A DNA stretch of 64,000 nt. Origin: Colius striatus (Eukaryota > Chordata > Aves > Coliiformes > Coliidae). Below are positions 54,301 to 64,000 of this stretch, piece by piece. Position 1 is the first letter of the stretch. Every line of letters starts with the position of its first letter. Position numbers and translations under genes: made by a program. The notes below the pieces were generated by a model. It did no database searches and was not told the origin of the DNA. It saw only the letters and a program-made list of their open reading frames with translations. The DNA lies in contig NC_084790.1 in NCBI RefSeq assembly GCF_028858725.1, positions 85,747,506 through 85,811,505 of the forward strand. Reading direction: 5' to 3'.

Positions 54301-57300
54301 AAATAGGTTTGGGAAATGAGCTCTTGCAGAACTGAGTGACAGAGATGTTTTCAAACGTTAAATATTTGCAGAGGATGAAACATCATGATGACAGCTCCAA
54401 GTAGTTCATATGCAACACTGGCAAACCTAAAAATGAAATGAGTAGAGCTGATTAGGATATGTTGGGAAGATCAGAACTGATCAATTAAAACCCAAACCTC
54501 TTATCTCTAAAGTTACTTCAATTGTACAAGAAAAGTCTGTTCCACTAATAGAACCCAGGTAAAAAGATGGGGTTTTTTCCTGTTTTGAGGACTGACATTT
54601 TAAAAAGCCACCATCTCATCAGGTGAAATGTGTGGTTACAGTTAAAAGGAAGAATAATGATCAACACTGTTTTTATTTGACACAACTATTGGGTTTTGAA
54701 AACTTCAGGTCCTGACTTATTAAATTGTTTTGAGTCAGGAAAAGAACTCAGACTTGTTAAAGGCAAAAAACACTTCCTACTCAAAAATCCCAATGTTCTG
54801 GAATAGAAAACTCTGGATTTTTTCCCCTGCCACTAGGACCCGATTAGTAGATATCCTTGTCTAGTAACTTAAGTGGCATTTTGGGGACAAGGACAAATAT
54901 TTCTGCAAACAGGATAAAATTTTCTTGATGCCTAAGGCTGGATTATTATCTAGAGTGGATTCAACATGCTCCCTGACAACTCTTGTTTCAGTAATACCTT
55001 TGTTGAGTTTTACTTGAGTCTTCCAAGTCATCTTTCCTATAGCTTTCAACATTTTCAGCTGAGCAGTGTCTATTTTCTTCCACCAAATTGCACAATCCAA
55101 AAAACCCAAAGGAGTCTGAATACTGAGCTAATGATAAAGGATTCTGGTACAGGTACTTGGCTTTTTTCATCCTGCAGCTCATCTGTAGCACTGGGTGAAT
55201 TTTCTCCCTTTGGTACTTCTGATAAAATTTTTGGAAAGATATAGCATGGGAATTTTTGGTCTTTATCTCTACTAATGCAGGAGAAATGGACATAGACTAA
55301 TCCAGCCAAATATTGCTTTAACCTCTGGTTGAAGCTTGGCTCTTCCTTGATAGCCCCTGAAAGTGTTTCATTTCGCTTGACGGTGGACAGATTTCCACTG
55401 CTCGTCGTGGGTGTGGAGAATGGCGACAGAGGCCAGCTGGATCCTCTTCTGTTCATTGCTGTGTTATAGAAAAGTTGCATCTTAGGCTGTGAAGTGACAG
55501 AAATATTTTTGTTGAGATGGGAAAGGCATGTTTGTTCTGTGGAGGAAGATTGACATGAACTTAAATAGATCTATTAATGTCCTAGTTTTTTTTTTCCTGT
55601 TGCCTGGCAGTGTTATAAGAAAAGATTGAAGGGAGCTGGCTAAGCTTCCAGTTTCACATACTAATCAAATCTGATGTTTGCAGCCCAAGTTTTCTCACAC
55701 CAAACATATTCTTTTAGAAGAGAGTTGGGTTCACATCCCAGGTGGGCTTCTGATCCTACAGCATTTTGATGCCGTTCCGGTCCTGGAGCCATAACTGGGC
55801 TAGCACAGGACTATGACTATGCTGAGCCTCGCTGAGGGACTTCATGAAGCACAACTGTGAATGTGTGTCAGTCCCATACCAGCTGGGGATGGTGGGGTTT
55901 GCATCTGCCAAGAATCTGTCCCTTCATACTGTAGCTGTGGCAGGCTGCAAATGAAAAATCGAGGTGGTTTTCACCTCCTTTGTGCTGAAGGGGAAGGAGA
56001 ATCATGAAAAAGGAGATCTATTCCTCAGTGACTTCATGTTATTAGAACTCTGCAGCAGGTATTTAACAAAGGTACATGCTGTGTGAAGGTGCAGCTCTGG
56101 AGCACCTTGATCAAACAGAATAGTCTTGCACAGTAAGAAACTTGCAAATTAGCTTTCAAATCTGACACTTTTTGGAGGAAGAAAAGGAAAGTTGCACAGT
56201 GGATATCTCAGTTAACTTTGAGTTGAAGGCAAAGGAAAAACCTTGCTTTATTCTGTCTCTGAAATTCTTACAAATTAAGGTATTTTTAGAATCTGCACAT
56301 TCATTATATCCATAAAGTCTCAGAAGATGGTAACTTGGGGGAATATATTGTTTCTCTTAGCCTAAGTGTTTTTGAAGGAGCAGGTTTGGCCATTAGGAGG
56401 TTTCTCTCTTCTTTTTTCCAATGATATGTAGGTGATAAATTGATGTTGTTCTTTTCTTTGAAGAACACAGTGTGGTTCTTTGGCTTTCATACCTCTGAAA
56501 AAAACATTTTGAAAAGGGCTTCTGTGGACTAAAAAAATTGAGTGATTATTTTTTTGGGGTGGAGGGGAAGGAATTCTGAATGGTTTGCTTTTGGTCCACT
56601 CTCTATTTTTATATTGCTCTATGTATGGACCAAAATGAAGTTTAGCACTGAAGGGTTTCCTAGCCGTGGCTGAATAGAAACATGAGAATGTGAAACAGCT
56701 GGAGTTTGTGATCCTTAACAGTTATGCCCAGAAGAACAAGCTGGTTGCTTTTTACAGAAGGGCTGTGTTGGGCCCCTCACTCACTGCCAGAGGGACACTG
56801 AGGGGCTGGAGCGTGGCCAGAGCTGGGCAGCAGAGCTGGAGCACAAGGGTGCTGGCGGGGGCTGAGGGAATGGGGGTGTTGAGCCTGGGGGAGGCTGAGG
56901 AGAGACATGAGCACACTCTGTAACTCCCTAGCAGGAGGTTGTTGTGGCTGGAAGAGGGAGGATTGGTCTCTGCTCCCAAGCTACAAGTGACAGGACAAGA
57001 GGAAATGGCCTCAAGTTGCACCAAGGGAGGTTTAGATTGGAGGTGGGGAACATTTTCATCCCAAAAGGGTTTGTCAAGCCCTATCCCAGGCTGCTCAGGG
57101 CAGTGGTGCAGTCCCCATCCCTGGAGGGATCCCACAGCCATGTAGCTGTGAGGCTGAGGGACATGGGTTAGTGGTGGCCATGGCAGTGCTGGGGGAACAG
57201 TTGGACATGAGGAGCTGAAAGGGCTTTTTTAACCTCAGTAGGACTCTATGACAGAACTTAGTTTCAGATTAACATGCCTACATTGAATAGCCTGAGACAC

Positions 57301-59943
57301 AGGCATCTCCATGCTCATCAACTGCCCCCACTCCTGTCACTGAATGTCCTATGTGGTACAGTTGATGAAGCCAGAAAAAGGCTCAGCTTCTGAGCTGCTA
57401 AAGGTGATCTCCATTGCCTGAGCAGAACTATCTGGTGCTGTTGGAAATGCTTTAGGATCTAGTGCTAGCTGTTTAGTTAACTAGATTTTCTATAAACCCC
57501 AGCACGTGTGCTGGCCCTGTGGGAGCATCTCAGATGCCTGAGGGCCTCTCAAAGACCCCTCAGATCTTTGGTTCAAGCAGCAAAATCACACTTCTCTGTT
57601 TCAGCATCAGGATGATCTGTTGTGTCCTCTGCTCTTCGTTAAGCATATTCCCTGTGTCGTTACTGATAGTGAGAGCACAGGAACTTAGAAGGTTTTTATA
57701 CCTTTGGCCTTAATCTTCATAGCTGTGCACATTCCCCTGTGACTTTATAAATAGGCTAAGGGGATAGAGCAATAAATAGCAGTTAGTATGTACAGGCAAA
57801 GCTCTTCTGTGGTTATGGGCCACGTGACTGTATTTCAGGGGTGGCAGTGCTGCTTTTATTTGAAAAGATGTTATGCATGCCAAGGGGAGTGTTTTTATAA
57901 AGATAGCTGCACCTCTGACTTTGAATATGGATTAATCCAAGTATCAATAAAGGTGAAAACCAACTGCAAATAACTTAGTGGCAATTCAGTCTGAAATGAA
58001 GAGGATTGCTTTGGATTGAGTTTTTACACACCTGATTCAGATCAGAAAGCAGCTGTTACTAAAATCTACAGCAAACACTTATTTTAGTAGGTAGCTGTAG
58101 ACCTTCTGGTCTGGAATATTGAATTTGTAATTGATTAGCTACTTGTGCTTTGAATTCTTTGTATGTTTTCCAAAGGTTCTGTTGTTCTGCTCAGAGTAGA
58201 ATGAGGGAAGGATTTCCGCTTCCATTGGCCTTTTCAGCTGTGTGGTCCCACAACTTTTAGCCTCTTCTCATGCTGACCTAGAGAGCCTGGTTCCTTCTTA
58301 AAATGAATTGTAACCCTTTTCCCAATTCCACACATCTCCAAACTGATTCTAAACCAAACTCAAGCAGATGAGTTTGATTCATTGTGGAGACTGAATGATA
58401 TGTAAAGGGTGGGTGTCAGGAGGTTGGGACATCCCTTTTTTCTATAGTAGCTAGCAACAGGACAAGGGGTGATGGGATGAAGCTGGAACACAAAGCTCCA
58501 CTTAAACATAAGGACAAACTGTTTCATTGTGAGGTGAGGGAGCCCTGGCCCAGGCTGCCCAGGGAGGGTGTGGAGGCTCCTTCCTTGGAGGGCTTCAAGA
58601 CCCACCTGGACACGTTCCTGTGTGACCTGATCTAGGTGAACCTGCTTCTGCAGGGGGGTTGGGCTGGATGATCTCTAAAGGTCCCTTTGAACTCCTTCCA
58701 TTCTATGATTCTCTGTTCACAGGATAATTCAGGTTGCCCTGGCTTTTACTGTGGTGTTTTTCCAGGTTTTTAGGTTGCATTGAGTTTACTGCTTGTCATA
58801 CGAGTTTCAGGTTTCACTGTCAGATAACGGCTGCTCAATGTGGAGTTTCTTTTTGCTTGGATGTGTGTCTTCATGTCTCTAAATAGCTTTATTTGCAAAT
58901 ATTCTGGTATTTCCACATCACTTTGGTTTTGTCTTCTGTACTTCCTGTACCTCTCAGCTGTTACCAACAGGTCTTGTTGTGGTGCTAGTTTTATGAAGTG
59001 TTCTGGATGTTCAGAAGCAGGTGTTAGTAGCTCAGAACTATGTCTATATAGTTCAGTAGACTGCACAGTAAAATGTAGAGAACAAACACAGAACTGGTGT
59101 TCCTTCATAAAAAAAAGGAATGGCTGTAAGGTCAAACACAGGTTATTTATGATGATAACATGAAACAAATTGCATTCTTTAGGCAGAAATATTTAATGTC
59201 ATTCTGGCTTGTGTTCCTTTTTCTGCAAAGTTCTTTGGGGTTTTTTCCTGCATTTTTAGTTTAACAACAAAAAAACCCCAAAATACCATTATTCCTGGAT
59301 ACTTTTTATTGGCAATGGGTATAAACTGGAACAGAAGAGGTTCCAAAGGAGTACAAGGAATGATTTGTTCCCTTTTGAGGTGAGGGAGCACTGGAAGGGG
59401 CTGCCCAAATGGGCTGTGGAGTCTCCTTCTCTGGAGACATTCAAACTCAGCTGGATGAGTTCCTGTGTGACCTACTCTAGGTGGTGCTGCTCTGGCAGGG
59501 GGGTTGGACTAGATGAGCTTTTGAGATCCCTTCCAACCCTTAAGATTCTGTGATTTAGCTTTCTGATGTTTCATCATTCTGGCTTTTTCCCCTTTGACAT
59601 TCTTAAACAATCAAGGCAACAGACAAAATTAGCGACTACATACATTCCTTAACACAAAGCAGAAGAAACTGTGTCTAACTTAGGAGCAGCCTGTTCAGTT
59701 AGGGCTGAAAAAAGTGAAAAAGAAAGGTGGAACTTTGTTTTATGAGTTTATGGTTATTGTTTTTTATTTGTAGGTATATGAAAGGCCGTTTAACATACCA
59801 TCAGATTAATGCAGTTATTCAAGAGATAAACAAGGCTGTGGTGGGCAAGTACAAGATTCTGCAACAACCTGTGAAGTCTATGAATGCAGCAGTCAGAAGT
59901 CTCTACCTCAGGTTCCTTAAAGAAGAAACTAAGGATACAAAAG
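48252..59943 (+). CDS. SKA1: SKA1, spindle and kinetochore-associated protein 1 (3' end beyond window)
   Basis: Joining 48252-48339, 49068-49192, 49849-49940, 54129-54266 and 59774-59943 gives 204 codons plus one base, all phases consistent. SKA1 with SKA2 and SKA3 forms the outer-kinetochore Ska complex, which binds microtubules and stabilises end-on attachment (known). The start MASSDLEDL matches human MASSDLEQL. GQEPSLKLVLYKIG matches GQEPTLKTVLNKIG. YMKGRLTYHQINAVIQEINKAV and SMNAAVRSLYLRF match the winged-helix microtubule-binding domain. Residues 1-95 are the coiled-coil assembly region, about 96-140 a variable linker, and 141 onward the C-terminal domain. The human protein is 255 aa, so about 50 residues (one exon) are missing. 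I see no such exon in 59944-64000. Confidence 0.95.
49068..49192 (+). CDS. SKA1: SKA1 coding exon 2
   Basis: The acceptor is TCTGACAG and the donor is GTAAGC. Encodes GQEPSLKLVLYKIG through ERLKNRLK, a Leu/Glu/Gln-rich helix of the Ska core coiled coil. Starts phase 1, ends phase 0. Confidence 0.96.
49849..49940 (+). CDS. SKA1: SKA1 coding exon 3
   Basis: The acceptor is GTATTTCAG and the donor is GTATGT. Encodes DLQQSAERDQIEAQRLRENIPPHLP, then PTQS, and ends in a split Cys codon. This corresponds to human ENVPSHLPxxxxTQSC. Confidence 0.95.
50090..50674 (+). mobile_element. CR1 3' fragment, SKA1 intron 4
   Basis: TGCATCAAGAAGAGTGTGGG to TTACCATTCTGTGATTCTAT, nearly continuous with the standard 3' region. 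Confidence 0.92.
52428..53165 (-). mobile_element. CR1 3' fragment, SKA1 intron 4
   Basis: Antisense copy of 0.74 kb from CATAGAATCACAGAATCATA to CAGGACTCTGCACTTGTCCC. Directly followed at 53212 by an unclassified repeat. Confidence 0.92.
53212..53312. repeat. Unclassified repeat, copy A (related to 55169-55259)
   Basis: About 100 bp alignable at roughly 85% by eye to 55169-55259, sharing CTGCAGCTCATCT, GATAAAATTTTTGGAA and ATGGGAATTTTTGG in the same order and orientation. Weaker similarity continues to about 53385. Not CR1 3' sequence that I recognise, although copy A lies beside a CR1. Confidence 0.75.
54129..54266 (+). CDS. SKA1: SKA1 coding exon 4
   Basis: The acceptor is TTTTACAG and the donor is GTAAGA. 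Encodes the divergent linker, then KEAAFITTEEFQSVP, which matches human KEMPFITCNEFNGVP. Phase 2 at both ends. It lies after a 4.2-kb intron full of CR1. Confidence 0.95.
55169..55259. repeat. Unclassified repeat, copy B (related to 53212-53312)
   Basis: Second copy of the SKA1 intronic repeat. It lies in a stretch (54861-55480) where the minus strand is open in several frames. Family unknown to me; it could be an old transposon or a retropseudogene piece. Confidence 0.72.
56755..57252 (+). mobile_element. CR1 fragment, second subfamily, SKA1 intron 5
   Basis: CACTGAGGGGCTGGAGCGTG, GTGACAGGACAAGAGGAAAT and GACATGGGTTAGTGGTGGCC. Confidence 0.88.
58385..58720 (+). mobile_element. CR1 3' fragment, SKA1 intron 5
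   Basis: GGGTGTCAGGAGGTTGGGAC to TCCATTCTATGATTCTCTGT. Confidence 0.9.
59305..59556 (+). mobile_element. CR1 3' fragment, SKA1 intron 5
   Basis: AACTGGAACAGAAGAGGTTC to CCTTAAGATTCTGTGATT, about 220 bp upstream of SKA1 coding exon 5. Confidence 0.87.
59774..59943 (+). CDS. SKA1: SKA1 coding exon 5
   Basis: The acceptor is ATTTGTAG and the donor is GTATTT. Encodes YMKGRLTYHQINAVIQEIN through KEETKDTK, most of the winged-helix microtubule-binding domain. Ends phase 1, so a final exon must follow outside the window. Confidence 0.97.
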
Positions 59944-62900
59944 GTATTTTTTTCCCTCCTTTGTTAGTTTCAAACTTGTAACACTTGGGTGTTACAAGTA
60001 TAAGTTACAAGCACAAGTATAAATGGACAAGATATTGACTGACTAATGACAGTGTGTGCTTTTCACATTATAGTGTAACTTAACATCACCTTTTCCTCAG
60101 AAAATAGTCCATCCAGGTACTGTGGTAGTTGGTGAAGCGGTTTAACCTGTGAGAGTGTGAAAATCTATCAGTCCTGAAAAGGTCTGGAAAAGCTGCTGTT
60201 GCTTATTCTCAGACAGACAACAGGGGAAAGAAATAAATCTGTAGACAGCAGAGCTTTCCCTCCCTTCCCAGCATGGAGTTCCACAGTCTGAATTGGATTT
60301 GTCCCTGAAGAATTCTCATCCACTACTTGGGACAAACAACACTTCAGCAGTCTGGATCCTTTCTCTCCTTTGTTATCTGGGGAGAAGACTATAAATGAGA
60401 TTCATTTCCAGATGACATTCCATACAGAATATAAATGTCTTACTACTATACAGACTGGGTTTTCAGTATAAAATTGAGTCACCTTTTGAGTACACTATAG
60501 GACTTGATGTGTCCTATAATGTAGAGGGTTATTGTTTTGACCACAGTTTTCACATAACTGATTTGGTTACTTTTTATCTGTTTTCACCAAAAGTGTGTCA
60601 CTTACGTGATGTAGCAAAGACATTGAGTGCACAAAGATGTAATTTAGAGTTTACTACAAGGTCTGGGAACCCCTTGTTTGATAACCAAAGTACATAAGGT
60701 TTTGATTTCAGTTTTTAAATGAGAATGGACATAGACTGTTGGAAAACTTGTTCTGAAGCTGGGAAGCCTGTGTAGACAGTCATGCTGCAGTGACTTTGTG
60801 GAAGAGACAGGGCTGATAACCTCCTAAAAGCACAGAGATAGCAGAAAATGCACTGAAATGTGTGTCTCAATTTAAAAGCAAGTTGTACTTCCAAGTTAGT
60901 TTTCCCAAAGATATGGGGCACAGTCAGTCTCTAATATAAAAATGTCCTTTTTGACTTTAGTTTTGAGAATGTGTAATTATTCCTGGAGGGGCGTCCTGCA
61001 CATATCAAGCTTGATGATGTCCTTAGAGTGTCCATGTGTTTCCAAGTTGACATAAAGCATGGAGCAAACCCGCTTCTTTCTCATAGAAGGAGAGCTCTTT
61101 TTCAGGTAGCCCCTCTGTTTTTCCTCTGGACAGAATGCAGGAGCATTCTGCTATCAGCACTTTCACTGGGTGCTCAGGAGTCACCTTATAGCCAGCTATG
61201 TTTTTTTCCTTCCATTCATCAATGTTCAAGGCTCTCTCAGTAGTGAAAACATTCATTAACTTCTACATGCTACATGCATCTCTTCTCTAGAGGAGGCATT
61301 CTGATATGGTGGAGATGCTGGTACTTAAAAATGAAAGTCACTGTTGTAGAAGACTTTGGTAAAAGCTGGACAGCTTCACATGACTGGCTTCTGATTTGGG
61401 CTCCAATACTTTGGAGGTTTTTATCCATACAAGTTCTGCTTCAGTCTAACAGTGGTTGATATTAATCTGGGATTCTTAAAGTGCTTGCTTCATCATTTTA
61501 AACTTAGGGTATCTTTTTGATTTAAGTGTTATCATCCTGTGGATGACAGTAGCCTCACCACTACAGAGCAGAGGATGAACACTAGGAAGCCTTGACTGCT
61601 GCTTAGTCTGCACTCTGTGATCCACAGCAGCCTTAGCTGCAATGAAGAAGCCATTCTAGCAGTTTGAGAAAGCTACAACTAGTCAGAGGTCATTTTCTAT
61701 ATAGATATATTAATATAGAAATTTTCTTATCTTCTTATCATAGAATCACAGAATGGTGGGGTTGGAAGGGACCTTTAGAGATCATCCAGCCCAACCCCCC
61801 TGCAGCAGCGGATCCCACCTAGATCAGGTCACAGAGGAGCGTGTCTAGGTGGGTCTTGAAGCCCTCCAAGGAAGGAGCCTCCACATCCTCCCTGGGCAGC
61901 CTGGGCCAGGGCTCCCTCACTCAAACACTGACACAGTTTGTCCTTATATTTAAATAGAACTTTTTACGTTCCAGCTTCATCCCATCACCCCTTGTCCTGT
62001 TGCTAGATACCATAGATATAAGGGATGTCCCAACCTCCTGGCACCCACCGTTTAAATATTTATAAATGTTAATAAGATCTCCCCTCAGTCTCCTCCAGAC
62101 TAAACAGCCCCAGTTCTCACAGCCTTTCCTTGTATGAAAGATGCTCTATACCCCTGATCATCTTGGTGGCCCTGCACTGGCCTCTCTCCAGCATATCCCT
62201 GTCCCTTTTGAGCTGAGGAGCCCAGAACTGGACACAGGACTCCAGATGAGGCCTCAGCAGATATGGCAGAGCAGAGGGGGAGCAGAACCTTCCTTGACCT
62301 GCTGCCCACACTCTTCTTGCCCCCAGGCTGCCATTGGCTTCTTGCCCACGAGGGCACATTACTGGCTCATGGTGAGTTTGTGATCACCCAGCACTCCCAG
62401 GTCTCTCTCTGCAGAGCTGCTCTCCAGCAGGTCATCCCCAGCCTGTCCTGGTGCAGGGGCTTGTTCCTCCCCAGATGCAGGACTCTACAGATAGATATGG
62501 AAGTTTTTCTACTAGAAAGTAATTATTATTTTTTTTAATATCTGAAAAAGTGAAGCTTTTCAGATCTTCAAGTACCCAAGACACACACTTTTTCTTCTGT
62601 GTGTTGGAAAGTTCAGTTAGGAAACCAGGATGTTCAGCATCTGTGAGCCTGTGCGTGTGTGTGTACGTAGTAGGGGGTTTTGTTTTGTTTTTGTTTGTTG
62701 TGACTAATCATCTAGAAAGTCTAGGGAAAGGGTCTGGCAAGCTGTCAGACAATTCCTATCTGGCCAGCACAAAATGATTAAATGTCTTCATCCATTGCAT
62801 TTTTTCAGGATGAGGTTGTGCATTCATTGATTTGTTTGCTTAAATTTCTCCTGTGAGTGTTTCTCTGCTTAGGATTCCCGCAGTCTCTCAGCCTGAACTG

Positions 62901-64000
62901 ATTGCCAGCTGATCTCTTCCTCTGATTTCCAGACAAAAAACCAGATGCTGCCTGGTTTATCAGGGTGACATCCCAGACAGTGAGGTGGTGCAGTTAGGTT
63001 AGCCAGGTTAGTTCATGGACCTACTGTTTCCAACCAAACCACCACCCTTTATCCAGCCCTGGTTTCTTCATGAGAAAGATTCTGCTCTGCTGAACGATGT
63101 TTCCCTAAGTTCTGTGCAAATATAAGAAGAAGAAACAGTGTTCTGCACAGACTCAGGACATCCTGATGCTTCCCTAGCTATGCAGGGCAGCTGCAGAGCC
63201 GGTGTGTGGGTTATCCGTGAGTTCCCGACACCGTTTAGGTGTACTGCGTGTCACTGGAAACTGCAAATGGTCTCCCTCCAGCTGTAGGTACACTCTAAGC
63301 AGATTTTTTTCTTTTCCTGGTGAACCAACCTATCCACTTCTCATCTCTCTGCAATTTCAGCAGTGTTGTGAGCTCTGTTCAGATTCCAGCATAGTTCCTG
63401 TTGGGGGGACCTGTAGCTTTTGATAGTTCTTGTCTATGGAAGATTCCTCTGCTGTCACTGTCCTCAAAGTGTCCCAGTCTGTGAGAAAACACAATCTGTT
63501 CTTCAGCTCTGCCTCAGCAGTATTTTGGGATACACTAGGCTTATAAACAGCGCTCTGGAACCATAGTTGTAGTGGCCATCACATGCTTGGATGCTCCTTC
63601 AGAGCGGAGCATGTGTCCTGTTATGTAAATGTTTACAGAAGAACACAAATTTGCCTGTGTAAAGCTCCATTTACTTGTTTAATAAAGAAGGTTTCAGCTT
63701 CCCAGCTAGCATCAGCTATTTTCTCCTCAGTTAAACTGGAGGGATTCTCCAATAACTTACAAGAAAGAAGAAATGCTCCATCATAGCTAAGATGATGCTG
63801 CCACTGCCTTACTTGACGGGTAAAAGGAGGGAGAGCAATGTTATCCTCCTTCTCCAAGCTAGAACACCTCTATCCTTGTGACTTCCTTCTTGTGAGACTT
63901 GGAAGCAGGATGCTACTGTAGGATATGTTACTTTTCTTCTACTTCCTCTCTTTCAAGATAATTGGATGTTTCCTTCTTCTACTTTAATTAGTGTGTTCCT
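59944..64000 (+). other. SKA1: SKA1 intron 6 (left part)
   Basis: At least 4 kb with one antisense CR1 (61738-62492) and a short GTGTGTGT tract near 62654. No exon encoding the last roughly 50 SKA1 residues is visible here. Confidence 0.65.
61738..62492 (-). mobile_element. CR1 3' fragment, SKA1 intron 6
   Basis: Antisense 0.75-kb copy from ATCATAGAATCACAGAATGG to CCCAGATGCAGGACTCTACA. Confidence 0.92.

Larger units (their letters stand above)
54267..59773 (+). other. SKA1: SKA1 intron 5
   Basis: A 5.5-kb intron containing repeat copy B and three CR1 fragments. The stretch 55485-56750 shows nothing recognisable. Confidence 0.85.

Overview
The window looks like bird genomic DNA. About thirty fragments of the avian CR1 retrotransposon are present, roughly 11 kb in total. 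One solo LTR of 1.4 kb has the TGTCGTGGTTTG start typical of neoavian ERVL-type LTRs, and two shorter LTRs carry 6-bp target duplications. The genes are intron-rich vertebrate genes. The combination CFAP53 - TSPAN36 - SKA1 corresponds to human 18q21 territory, which in birds is largely Z-linked; a Z origin is inference from memory, not visible in the sequence.

Layout. Positions 1-15,700 hold the 5' half of CFAP53 on the minus strand. Four coding exons lie at about 15.55, 14.8, 11.8 and 3.7 kb, and the remaining exons lie beyond the left edge. Its introns carry CR1 copies, an inverted CR1 pair at 10.2 kb and the 1.4-kb solo LTR at 5.9-7.3 kb. Positions 15,700-26,000 are intergenic: a 1.2-kb CTCAGC-rich minisatellite just upstream of CFAP53, then CR1 fragments, low-information sequence and a 608-bp solo LTR. 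Positions 26,094-44,775 are the complete coding region of TSPAN36 on the plus strand: seven coding exons, 249 residues, all splice phases consistent. Its 13-kb first intron begins with a G-rich minisatellite, and intron 4 contains a second copy of the 6-bp-TSD LTR. Positions 46,300-64,000 hold SKA1 on the plus strand, with a CpG-rich promoter, a non-coding first exon and five coding exons encoding residues 1-204. The last roughly 50 residues are beyond the right edge.

Function. The three genes are not an operon-like set. CFAP53 is a ciliary/centriolar-satellite coiled-coil protein, and its first exon sits on a near-perfect RFX X-box. TSPAN36 is a four-pass membrane protein with a tyrosine sorting motif in its tail. 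SKA1 is an outer-kinetochore microtubule-binding protein, and its promoter carries NRF1-like and CDE/CHR-like cell-cycle sites. TSPAN36 and SKA1 are tandem and close: a plausible distal TSPAN36 poly(A) site lies only about 140 bp before the SKA1 NRF1 site.

I did not find an undescribed protein system. The sequence features most worth checking are the switch-region-like minisatellite, the X-box lying on a start codon, the G-rich repeat following the weak TSPAN36 5' splice site, and an unclassified repeat pair in the SKA1 introns with overlapping open frames.
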